Positions 38,661-45,139 of a DNA stretch of 64,000 nucleotides are shown here, in pieces. This DNA comes from Burkholderiales bacterium. GTDB taxonomy: Bacteria > Pseudomonadota > Gammaproteobacteria > Burkholderiales > Burkholderiaceae_C. The translations under genes and the position numbers were made by a program. The notes below the pieces were generated by a model. It saw nothing but the letters and a program-made list of their open reading frames with translations, was not told the origin of the DNA and searched no databases. The stretch's first letter is position 1; the number at the start of each line of letters is the position of its first letter. The DNA lies in assembly GCA_029268225.1 (NCBI GenBank), contig JAJUGJ010000005.1:124001-188000 (forward strand), in the 5' to 3' direction.

Positions 38661-39932
38661 TCAGCGCAACTCGAAGGCCTCGTGGTGAATGCGGCGTGGA
38701 CCTTGCCCCGTCGCCTGGAGGTCGGACACGATCGCGTCGCGCAGGCCTGCGGGACCGCAATAGAACAGCTCCGCGTCGCGCAGCGGGAAGGGCGTCAGCT
38801 GGGCCAGCCGTGCCGCCGTCAAGCGACCGTCTTCGGTGCTGGCCACGATGTGCACCGTCAAGCCGGGGTGGCGTGCGGCGATGGCGGTCAGACGCTCGGC
38901 GGCGAAGGCCTCGGCCCGCGTCGTCACCGCCCAGACCAGGGTGATCTCCTGCTGGTCGGCCTCGGTCAGGGCCTCGGCCCAGGCCAGGAAGGGCGTGATG
39001 CCGATGCCACCGGCCAGCCAGACCTGGCGACGCACCCGCTTGCGGAACACGAAGCGACCGTAAGGCCCTTCCACCCGCAGGCGCTGACCGGAGGCCAGAC
39101 GCGTCGGCAGCCGCCGCGTCCACCCGCCCAGGGCCTTGATGCCGAAGCTCAGTGTGCCGTCCGCACGCGGGGCGCTGGCGATGGTGAAGGGGTGGGCCTC
39201 GCCCATGCCCGCATCGGGGGCCGACACGAAGGCGAACTGACCCGGGCGCCAGCGCAGGGGGCGACCGGCCGGGCGCAGCGTCAACTCCGTCACCGTGCCG
39301 TGCGGTTCGACGTGGGTCACCACAAAGTCGCGGGGACGCAGGAAGGGCGCCACCAGCTGGGTGAACAGCCAGGCCACGATCCCGGCCAGGCTCAAGGCGT
39401 TGAGGTAGAGGCCCAGCGTGCCATCCAGGCCCTCGGGCTGGTCAATGGCGAACTGGTGAAACACGGCTACGGCGAACAGCAGGCCCGTGAAGCGGTGCGT
39501 GAAGCGCCACAGCGGCCAAGGCAGCTCCAGCCGGGTGAAAGGCACCCGCTTGAACCAGCTCAGCAGGATCAGGCTGATGAAGCCGTTGAGGGCGAACTCC
39601 CCCACATCTGCAGCGAAGTGCCCCAGCCGGGTTTCACGCACCACGTTGTCCAGCTCGGGTTCGATCGTGTTGTGCGCGATCATCAGCGCCAGGGCGGCGA
39701 TGCCCAGCCACTTGTGCACCCCGTACATCCGGTCGAGTCCGCCAAACAAGGGCTCGATCCAGGAGGGGCGGGTGGCGAGCACCAAGGTCAGGCTCATCGC
39801 GGCGATGGAGGCCGACCCCAGGGCGATGCCCAGGGCCGTCTCCGTGCCGTAGGGGGCATAGGTCTGTGCGCCGATCAGGCCCGCGTACAGCACGGCCAGC
39901 GCAGCCAGGAGGGGCCCGATCAGTCGCATCAC
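38661..39932 (-). CDS. Ferric-reductase-like membrane flavocytochrome
   Basis: A 423-aa protein. About six membrane helices (residues 1-205) carry paired histidines in HKWLGIAALALMIAHN and HRFTGLLFAVAVFHQFA, the heme ligands of the ferric-reductase/NOX fold. The cytosolic part is a ferredoxin-reductase type FAD domain (WRPGQFAFVS, HPFTIASAP) and NAD(P) domain (VWLAGGIGITPFLAWAEAL, FYCGPAGLRDAI). It should pass electrons from NAD(P)H through FAD and two hemes to the periplasm. It is 7 bases after the PepSY gene and 52 bases before the DUF2271 gene. Confidence 0.9.
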   Translation of the reverse strand: MMRLIGPLLAALAVLYAGLIGAQTYAPYGTETALGIALGSASIAAMSLTLVLATRPSWIEPLFGGLDRMYGVHKWLGIAALALMIAHNTIEPELDNVVRETRLGHFAADVGEFALNGFISLILLSWFKRVPFTRLELPWPLWRFTHRFTGLLFAVAVFHQFAIDQPEGLDGTLGLYLNALSLAGIVAWLFTQLVAPFLRPRDFVVTHVEPHGTVTELTLRPAGRPLRWRPGQFAFVSAPDAGMGEAHPFTIASAPRADGTLSFGIKALGGWTRRLPTRLASGQRLRVEGPYGRFVFRKRVRRQVWLAGGIGITPFLAWAEALTEADQQEITLVWAVTTRAEAFAAERLTAIAARHPGLTVHIVASTEDGRLTAARLAQLTPFPLRDAELFYCGPAGLRDAIVSDLQATGQGPRRIHHEAFELR

Positions 39933-39939
39933 CGGCTCC

Positions 39940-40314
39940 TTAACGCGGGCTGGTCGAAACGGCTGCGGGCACGTTCAGCGGCTTGCCCGCTTTGCCGGCC
40001 TGTCCGCGAGCCGGGGGCAGGTAGCGTGCGGTGTCGGCGCCGGGGCGAAAGCGCACCTCCAACTCCAGCACCGCGAGCGAGGCCGGGTCGATCTTGAGTT
40101 CGATCTGGTTGCCGTCGACATCGCGCCCACGGACTTCGTAGCAGCCATCGTCAATGCGCAGGCGCTCGGTCGTGATGCCCCGATCGCGCACATGGTTGGT
40201 GACGGTCTCGCGAGATTGCCACTCGGCCATGGGATGGCGGCAATCGTTGCTGGCCCGTGCGGTGCCCGAGCAGGTCATCGCGATCACGATGGCAATGGGA
40301 AACAGTGCTTTCAT
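39940..40314 (-). CDS. Small periplasmic PepSY-domain protein
   Basis: A 124-aa protein with a signal peptide (MKALFPIAIVIAMTCSGTARA). The mature part has a PepSY-like segment: CRHPMAEWQSRETVTNHVRDRG, then CYEVRGRDVDGNQIELKIDPASLAVL, as in single-domain PepSY proteins found beside two-component systems and flavocytochromes. Two cysteines (in NDCRHP and DDGCYEV) could form a disulfide. First gene of the minus-strand run and divergent from the response regulator gene. Confidence 0.85.
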   Translation of the reverse strand: MKALFPIAIVIAMTCSGTARASNDCRHPMAEWQSRETVTNHVRDRGITTERLRIDDGCYEVRGRDVDGNQIELKIDPASLAVLELEVRFRPGADTARYLPPARGQAGKAGKPLNVPAAVSTSPR

Positions 40315-40370
40315 GGCGGGGCTCCTTTATCCTTGATGCCATGAGGATGCGCCGCCAAGCTGACTGCAAC

Positions 40371-40408
40371 CTGAACGGAGCGCCCATCGCGTGTCAGCCT
40401 CCGTTCAG
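40371..40408. promoter_or_regulatory. Inverted repeat between the redox cluster and the two-component genes
   Basis: CTGAACGGA (40371-40379) and its exact reverse complement TCCGTTCAG (40400-40408) are 20 bases apart in the 131-base divergent promoter region. The placement suits a site for the OmpR-type regulator encoded next to it, acting on both sides. The binding protein is inferred from position. Confidence 0.5.
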
Positions 40409-40445
40409 ATTCGTCCTGAGGGGCGCACGGACAGGGAAGGTGTGA

Positions 40446-41105
40446 ATGCGGATCTTGCTGATTGAAGACGACGCCGTGCTGGGCGCCGCGGTGCGCGACC
40501 AGATCGCGGGCGATGGCCATTCGGTCGACTGGGTGCAGCGCCTGGACGCGGCCGACGCGGCGGTCGCGGGCGTGCCTTATGACCTGGTCCTGCTCGACCT
40601 GATGCTGCCCGACGGCCGGGGCCTGCCCTTCCTGAAGCGCCTGCGTGCGCGCGGCGAGGCCACACCGGTCATCATCCTGACGGCGCTCGATCAGGTGTCC
40701 GACCGCATCGAAGGGCTCAATGCCGGCGCCGATGACTACCTGGTCAAGCCCTTCGACCTGGCCGAGCTGTCGGCCCGCATCGGCTCGGTCGCGCGCCGCT
40801 ATGGCGGCAACCCCAACCCCCTCATCACCCACGGGGACCTGCAGATCGACCTGGCGGCACGCAGCATCTGCCGTGGTGGCCAGCCGGTGGCGCTGACGGC
40901 CCGCGAATGGGCGCTGCTCGAAGCCTTTCTGGCGCGACCGGGGCAGCTGCTGTCCAAGGCGCAGCTGGAAGACAAGCTCTACACCTTCGATGCCGAGGTG
41001 GAGAGCAACACCATCGAGGTGCACATCAGCCGCCTGCGCAAAAAGCTGGGCAGCACGCTCATCGTCACCGAGCGGGGGCTGGGCTACCGCCTGGGGCAGG
41101 CATGA
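40446..41105 (+). CDS. OmpR/PhoB-family response regulator
   Basis: A 219-aa regulator: receiver (ILLIEDDAVLG, phospho-Asp in LVLLDLMLPDGRG near 51, VIILTA, Lys in DYLVKPFD) and a winged-helix DNA-binding domain (LTAREWALLEAFLARPGQ to SNTIEVHISRLRKKLG and VTERGLGYRL). It is in the QseB/PmrA-like group. The sensor gene follows with a 4-base overlap. It faces the PepSY/ferric-reductase/DUF2271/ApbE run and is the likely regulator of that run, as similar two-component systems are of PepSY and metal-stress genes. Confidence 0.93.
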   Translation: MRILLIEDDAVLGAAVRDQIAGDGHSVDWVQRLDAADAAVAGVPYDLVLLDLMLPDGRGLPFLKRLRARGEATPVIILTALDQVSDRIEGLNAGADDYLVKPFDLAELSARIGSVARRYGGNPNPLITHGDLQIDLAARSICRGGQPVALTAREWALLEAFLARPGQLLSKAQLEDKLYTFDAEVESNTIEVHISRLRKKLGSTLIVTERGLGYRLGQA

Positions 41106-42451
41106 GGATGCCGCGCAGCCTGCAGCAGCGTCTCGCCCTGTCTCTGGGCCTGCTGTTGACGGTGCTGTGGCTGGGCGCCGCGTCACTGACCGCGGTCCGC
41201 GCGCGCCAGTCCATCGAAGATGTGTTTGATTCAGCGCTGCAGGAAACCGCGCAGCGCATCCTGCCGCTGGCCGTGGCCGAGGTACTGGGGCGAGACGAAA
41301 CCGACCCGACCCAGCGCCTGGCCGAGATCCGCGAGCACGACGAGTTCCTGACCTATGCCGTGCGCGATGCGCGAGGGCGCCTTTTGCTGCTGTCGCACGA
41401 CGCCGATCCGGCCATCTTTCCGCCCTGGCGCGGGGCGGGCTTCAGTCAGTCGGCCACGCACCGCTTCTACAGCGAGGAGGCCTTGCAAGGCTCTGTCCGC
41501 CTCACCGTGGCCGAACCCCTGGCCCATCGCACGGCCATGGGGCGCGAGCTCCAGATGGGGCTGGGCTTGCCCTTGTTGATCGTCTTGCCCGTGGCGTTGG
41601 GTGCCATCGTGCTGGCCGTGCGCGCCAGCCTGGCGCCCTTGCGGCGTTTCCGCGAAGGGCTGGCCGCCCGCGGTGCACGCGACCTCTCGCGTGTTCCGGT
41701 GGACGATTTGCCGGCCGAGGTGGCTCCCGTGGCCGAGACGGTCAACGGCCTGCTCGCCCGCTTGGCTGCGGCCTTCGAGGCCGAGCGCAGCTTTGCGGCC
41801 AACGCTGCCCATGAACTGCGCACGCCACTGGCCGGTGCCATCGCGCAGGCGCAGCGCCTGCAAGCCGAAACCCGCGACGCTGCAGCCCAGGCCCGCGCCG
41901 CCGACATCGAAGCGACGCTCAAGCGCTTGACCCGCTTGTCAGAGCGCCTGATGCAGTTGGCCCGTGCCGAAGGCGGACGTCTGCGCCTGGATCACCCGTC
42001 GGACCTGCGCAGGGTGGCGCGCATTCTGACGGACGAGTTGTCTCGCCTGGCCGGTGCAGGGCGGCTGGCGCTGACTGTCCCCGCCGAGCCGGTGATGTCG
42101 GACCTGGACCCGGATGTGTTTGCGATTCTGCTGCGCAACCTGGTTGAAAACGCCTTGCGACACGGTGCACCCGATGCGCCCGTCGAGATTGCCTTGACCC
42201 GCGAGGGCGGCTTGAGCGTGGCCAACGAGGGACCGGTGGTGCAGCGTGAGGTGCTGTCGCACCTGGTGGAGCGCTTCGAGCGGGCCGGTGCGTCGTCGGA
42301 CGGCAGCGGCCTGGGGCTGGCCATCGTGCAGGCGATTGCCCAGCGCCTGGATGCGGCGCTGGTGCTGCAGTCGCCACGGCCCGGTCAGGCCACGGGCTTT
42401 GCCGCGTCGCTGGCCTTGCCCCTTTCCCCAGGCGATCCAGCCAAGGGCTGA
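41102..42451 (+). CDS. Membrane sensor histidine kinase (QseC-like layout)
   Basis: A 449-aa kinase. Two membrane helices (about 12-30 and 155-178, LPLLIVLPVALGAIVLAV) flank a periplasmic sensor of about 120 residues with a QseC/PmrB-type run (DEFLTYAVRDARGRLLLLSHDAD). Then HAMP-like linker, dimerisation domain with phospho-His in NAAHELRTPLAGAIAQAQ, and ATPase domain (LVENALRHGAPD, GSGLGLAIVQAIA). Start ATG 41102 overlaps the regulator's stop (ATGA). The signal is unknown; metal or redox stress fits the neighbours. Confidence 0.93.
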   Translation: MRMPRSLQQRLALSLGLLLTVLWLGAASLTAVRARQSIEDVFDSALQETAQRILPLAVAEVLGRDETDPTQRLAEIREHDEFLTYAVRDARGRLLLLSHDADPAIFPPWRGAGFSQSATHRFYSEEALQGSVRLTVAEPLAHRTAMGRELQMGLGLPLLIVLPVALGAIVLAVRASLAPLRRFREGLAARGARDLSRVPVDDLPAEVAPVAETVNGLLARLAAAFEAERSFAANAAHELRTPLAGAIAQAQRLQAETRDAAAQARAADIEATLKRLTRLSERLMQLARAEGGRLRLDHPSDLRRVARILTDELSRLAGAGRLALTVPAEPVMSDLDPDVFAILLRNLVENALRHGAPDAPVEIALTREGGLSVANEGPVVQREVLSHLVERFERAGASSDGSGLGLAIVQAIAQRLDAALVLQSPRPGQATGFAASLALPLSPGDPAKG

Positions 42452-42463
42452 GCGGCGGGTGAC

Positions 42464-43489
42464 TCAGCCTGCGGGCAGAGGCGCCACATGCTGCGCCAGC
42501 GCGCGCCCGCTGAGCCACGCGCCTTCCACCTTGCCGCCGTTCAGCCAGTCCCCGCACAGGCCCAGTTGCTGGTCGGCATCCCACCAGCAGCCCAGGTTCA
42601 GCGCGGGCTCCGTGTCGGCGTAACGCCAGCGGTGGGCGGTGGCCTGCACCTGTGCGGGCTGGGGGCCGCCCAAGTCCGCGAACGCGGCCAGCAAGGCGGC
42701 GGTGACTGTCGCCGCATCGTCTTCCACGTGGGCCTCGCTCCACTCGGCGCTGGCGTGCAGCAACCAGGTGTCCGCGCCGGTGCGACCCGGCTTGCTGCGG
42801 TCGCGTGCCACCCAGCGCAGCGGACCCGCGTTGATGAACGCGCCCTCCCAGTCCAATGCCACCGGTGCCGCGCAGCGCACCATCACGGCCCAGCAGGCGC
42901 GCATGCGGGCGCTGGCGGCCACGGTGGCCCCAGCGGGTGCCACGTCACGCAGCAGCTGCTCAGCCTGGGGCGCCGGCATGGCCAGCAGCACCGCACGGTA
43001 GCGGGGCGCCAGCGGTCCGTGCTCGGCCGTGCTGAGGGCCCAGCCCGTGTCGTCGCGAGTCAGGGCCTGCACCGTGGTTTGCCATTGGGGCTGCACCCGC
43101 TCACCCAGGTCCTGCACCAGCCAGGCGGCCGGCGAGGTCATGCGCGGGGTGCCCACAAAGCGCTCCAGCGGCGTCTCGGGCGTGCCCCAGGATTGGCCGT
43201 CGAAGCTCACCAGGCGGGCGTCCCACAGCGCGGCGGCGCCCGCCGTTTGCCAGCGCTGTACCTCGGTGCGGAAGGCCGCGTCGCGGGCGGTGAAGTACTG
43301 GGCGCCATGGTCGCATTGCCAAGGCCCCTGAGCGTCTTCGCTGCGGCGCGTGCTCATGCGGCCCGAGGGGCCTCGGCTCTTGTCGAACAGGTGGACGTGG
43401 TGGCCGGCTTGCACGAGGGCCTGCGCGCACGACAGGCCTGACAAGCCAGCGCCCACGATGGCGATGGGCTGGGGCAGGGACGGGTTCAT
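42464..43489 (-). CDS. Renalase-like FAD-dependent oxidoreductase
   Basis: A 341-aa flavoprotein. The Rossmann FAD motif IAIVGAGLSGLSCAQALVQAG is followed by VHLFDKSRGPSGRMSTRR, and the run CDHGAQYFTARDAAF is characteristic of bacterial renalase-like / NAD(P)-binding amine-oxidase proteins. The C-terminal FAD-contact region contains CGDWLNGGKVEGAWLSGRALA. Bacterial renalases oxidise isomeric beta-NAD(P)H dihydro forms back to NAD(P)+; that function here is a family-based guess. No signal peptide. The start overlaps the lipocalin stop by 4 bases, implying cotranscription. Confidence 0.85.
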   Translation of the reverse strand: MNPSLPQPIAIVGAGLSGLSCAQALVQAGHHVHLFDKSRGPSGRMSTRRSEDAQGPWQCDHGAQYFTARDAAFRTEVQRWQTAGAAALWDARLVSFDGQSWGTPETPLERFVGTPRMTSPAAWLVQDLGERVQPQWQTTVQALTRDDTGWALSTAEHGPLAPRYRAVLLAMPAPQAEQLLRDVAPAGATVAASARMRACWAVMVRCAAPVALDWEGAFINAGPLRWVARDRSKPGRTGADTWLLHASAEWSEAHVEDDAATVTAALLAAFADLGGPQPAQVQATAHRWRYADTEPALNLGCWWDADQQLGLCGDWLNGGKVEGAWLSGRALAQHVAPLPAG

Positions 43490-44052
43490 GATTGGGGATC
43501 GGTTCGGTCGTGAGAGACCCAGATCAGGGCCTGGGTGTCGATGCCCAAGGCCTTCACCCGGGCCACGATCTGGCTTTGCACCTCGGCAGACAGCTGTGGC
43601 GTGCGCGCCAGAATCCAGCAGTAGCTGCGGTCGGGGCCGACGACCACGGCCCACTGGTACTGGGCGTCCAGCGCGGCCACGTGGTAGCCGCCGTAGAACG
43701 GCCCGAAGAAGGACACCTTGAGCGAGGCCGTGTTCGCATCGCCGGTGAACAGGGCCTTGCCCACGGCCTGCCGCCAGGCGTTCTTCGCCGTGTCAAAGCC
43801 GCGGTTGACGACGCGCACGCTGCCGTCGGCTTGGCGCTGGTAGGTGGCGCTGACATCCGTCATCCCACGCTCGAAGGAATGATCGAGCCGTGCCAGCTCA
43901 TACCAACGCCCCTCATAGCGAGCGAGGTCAAACGCGGTGACGGGCGTGATGCCCTCAGGTGGCGCGACGGCCGCGCAGCCGGTGAGCGCGCTGGCGCAGA
44001 CCACCGACAAGGCCATGAGCAGGAGCCGCAGCGCAGAACGGAAAAGGGGCAT
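43486..44052 (-). CDS. blc: Outer-membrane lipocalin lipoprotein (Blc-like)
   Basis: A 188-aa lipoprotein. The signal peptide ends in a lipobox LTGC with Cys26. The lipocalin signature YEGRWYELARLDHSFERGM is followed by VSATYQRQADGSVRVVNRGFD and KVSFFGPFYGGYHVAALD, as in E. coli Blc. Blc binds lysophospholipids and fatty acids at the outer membrane and is linked to membrane stress. Start at ATG 44052. Its stop overlaps the renalase-like gene, as seen in other proteobacterial neighbourhoods where lipid and redox genes pair. Confidence 0.93.
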   Translation of the reverse strand: MPLFRSALRLLLMALSVVCASALTGCAAVAPPEGITPVTAFDLARYEGRWYELARLDHSFERGMTDVSATYQRQADGSVRVVNRGFDTAKNAWRQAVGKALFTGDANTASLKVSFFGPFYGGYHVAALDAQYQWAVVVGPDRSYCWILARTPQLSAEVQSQIVARVKALGIDTQALIWVSHDRTDPQS

Positions 44053-44202
44053 GAGACGAGGGTCCAGTCTGTGAAACAAACGAGTCGCATTGGACCTCGT
44101 TTTGAGGCGGTTTGGTGGTGACAAAAACGTGTCAACGGCCGCTGATGCCCGGTTTGTGGGCGTGAGCACGGCGGACAATTTCAAAACCAAAAATAATATT
44201 GA

Positions 44203-44232
44203 TTGACTATTAAATTCCTTAAGTGGTATAAA
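44203..44232 (+). promoter_or_regulatory. Strong sigma-70-type promoter
   Basis: TTGACT (44203-44208) and TATAAA (44227-44232) are 18 bases apart inside an AT-rich island (about 44180-44235) that stands out from the GC-rich surroundings. Each hexamer matches the consensus at five of six positions. It points toward the small ORF and the RRM protein gene. Confidence 0.8.
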
Positions 44233-44239
44233 AAGGGCT

Positions 44240-44415
44240 GTGCACAGCGCCGGACCCGTCTTTTTCAAGGCCACCCGCCGCCCGCTGCCGTTTTTTGCGA
44301 CCCTTGTCGCCCTTTTGGCCTGCCGAGCTGCGGCCAACCGAGCCACTCGAAGCTCACGCAGGCAGTTTCAAGCCTGCGATCCTGATTGATCCCGATTTCA
44401 CACACCGCCATTTCC
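44240..44415 (+). other. Long 5' leader before the small ORF and RRM gene
   Basis: Between the promoter and the first plausible start there are about 175 bases without a convincing ORF. Two small hairpins are visible: GCGAC-CCTT-GTCGC at 44297-44310 and GCAGGC...GCCTGC at 44358-44377. Neither has a T-run. Long structured leaders are known in cold-induced RNA-chaperone genes; that role here is a guess. The rest of the 363-base gap back to the lipocalin start (44053-44202) shows no other feature. Confidence 0.4.
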
Positions 44416-44625
44416 ATGGGCAAGTACGTCGTTTCGCCCGCGACACACCCGACCGACTGTGGCCGCTTCCGCGCCTCCTTCTCGGTCCAGCGCGCTCAGG
44501 GCAACGGCAGCTACTGCCGCGTGTTCCGCTTCGACAAAACCTTTGCCTCGCGTGAAGCCGCCCGACTCTTTGCAGTCACCCAGGGCTGGCTGCAAACGTG
44601 CTCGCCCCAACCCCCTGCGTGCTGA
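44416..44625 (+). CDS. Small protein of unknown function
   Basis: A 69-aa ORF (MGKYVVSPATHPTDCGRFRA...) whose codon usage, with mostly G/C third bases, matches real genes here. It has no signal peptide or membrane helix. The run FDKTFASREAARLFAVTQGWL near the end resembles short conserved Burkholderiales proteins found beside RNA-binding genes, but I cannot name a family. No clear ribosome-binding site precedes the ATG; a TTG ten codons earlier is in frame. It lies between a strong promoter and the RRM gene. Confidence 0.55.
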   Translation: MGKYVVSPATHPTDCGRFRASFSVQRAQGNGSYCRVFRFDKTFASREAARLFAVTQGWLQTCSPQPPAC

Positions 44626-44715
44626 CGGTCGGCGCCTCTCCGATCCCCTTCACGCGCCAGTTTCGCTGCGACCCCTCGGTTCGCCCCCCCGCACCCTGAC
44701 GGTGCGCATGATTCA

Positions 44716-44729
44716 GAAAGGCTCCTTTC
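44716..44729 (+). promoter_or_regulatory. Shine-Dalgarno inside a short hairpin before the RRM gene
   Basis: GAAAG-GCTC-CTTTC forms a 5-bp stem with a 4-base loop (44716-44729) directly before the ATG at 44730. The left arm with the next base is AAAGG, the only ribosome-binding site candidate, so folding would hide it. A weak stem of this kind could act as temperature-dependent control. Confidence 0.45.
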
Positions 44730-45080
44730 ATGAGCAGCAAGATTTACGTGGGCAACCTGCCCTATTCCGTGACCGACGACAGCCTCCAGAGCAACTTCGC
44801 CGAGTTTGGCCGCGTGGCCTCTGCCAAGGTCATGATGGACCGCGATACCGGCTGCTCCAAGGGCTTCGGCTTTGTCGAAATGGCGTCGGCCGAGATGGCC
44901 CAGGCCGCCATCACCGGGCTGCACGGTGTGTCGGTGGATGGCCGCTCGATCGTCGTGAGCCTGGCACGTCCCCGTGAAAACACCGGTGGCGCAGGCAGCC
45001 GCGGCACCGGCGAGTACACCGCCACCAAGCGCTCCGATGTCGGTTACGGCACGGGCGGCTTTGGCGGTGGTCGCTACTGA
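44730..45080 (+). CDS. RRM-type RNA-binding protein
   Basis: A 116-aa single-RRM protein. RNP2 is KIYVGNL (residues 4-10) and RNP1 is KGFGFVEM (about 50-57), the two aromatic-bearing RNA-contact motifs. A glycine-rich tail follows (GGAGSRGTGEY to GFGGGRY). This is the layout of bacterial and cyanobacterial Rbp proteins, often cold-induced and acting on mRNA structure or stability. Strong terminator directly downstream. Confidence 0.95.
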   Translation: MSSKIYVGNLPYSVTDDSLQSNFAEFGRVASAKVMMDRDTGCSKGFGFVEMASAEMAQAAITGLHGVSVDGRSIVVSLARPRENTGGAGSRGTGEYTATKRSDVGYGTGGFGGGRY

Positions 45081-45100
45081 TCCCGTCTCGTTCTGCGAAG

Positions 45101-45126
45101 ACCGGCTCTGTGGAGCCGGTTTTTTT
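45101..45126 (+). terminator. Rho-independent terminator of the RRM gene
   Basis: ACCGGCTC / GAGCCGGT form an 8-bp perfect stem with loop TGTG, followed by a run of seven T. It ends the plus-strand transcript 20 bases after the stop and lies before the convergent kinase gene. Confidence 0.93.
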
Positions 45127-45139
45127 CGTCTGCGGCGGC

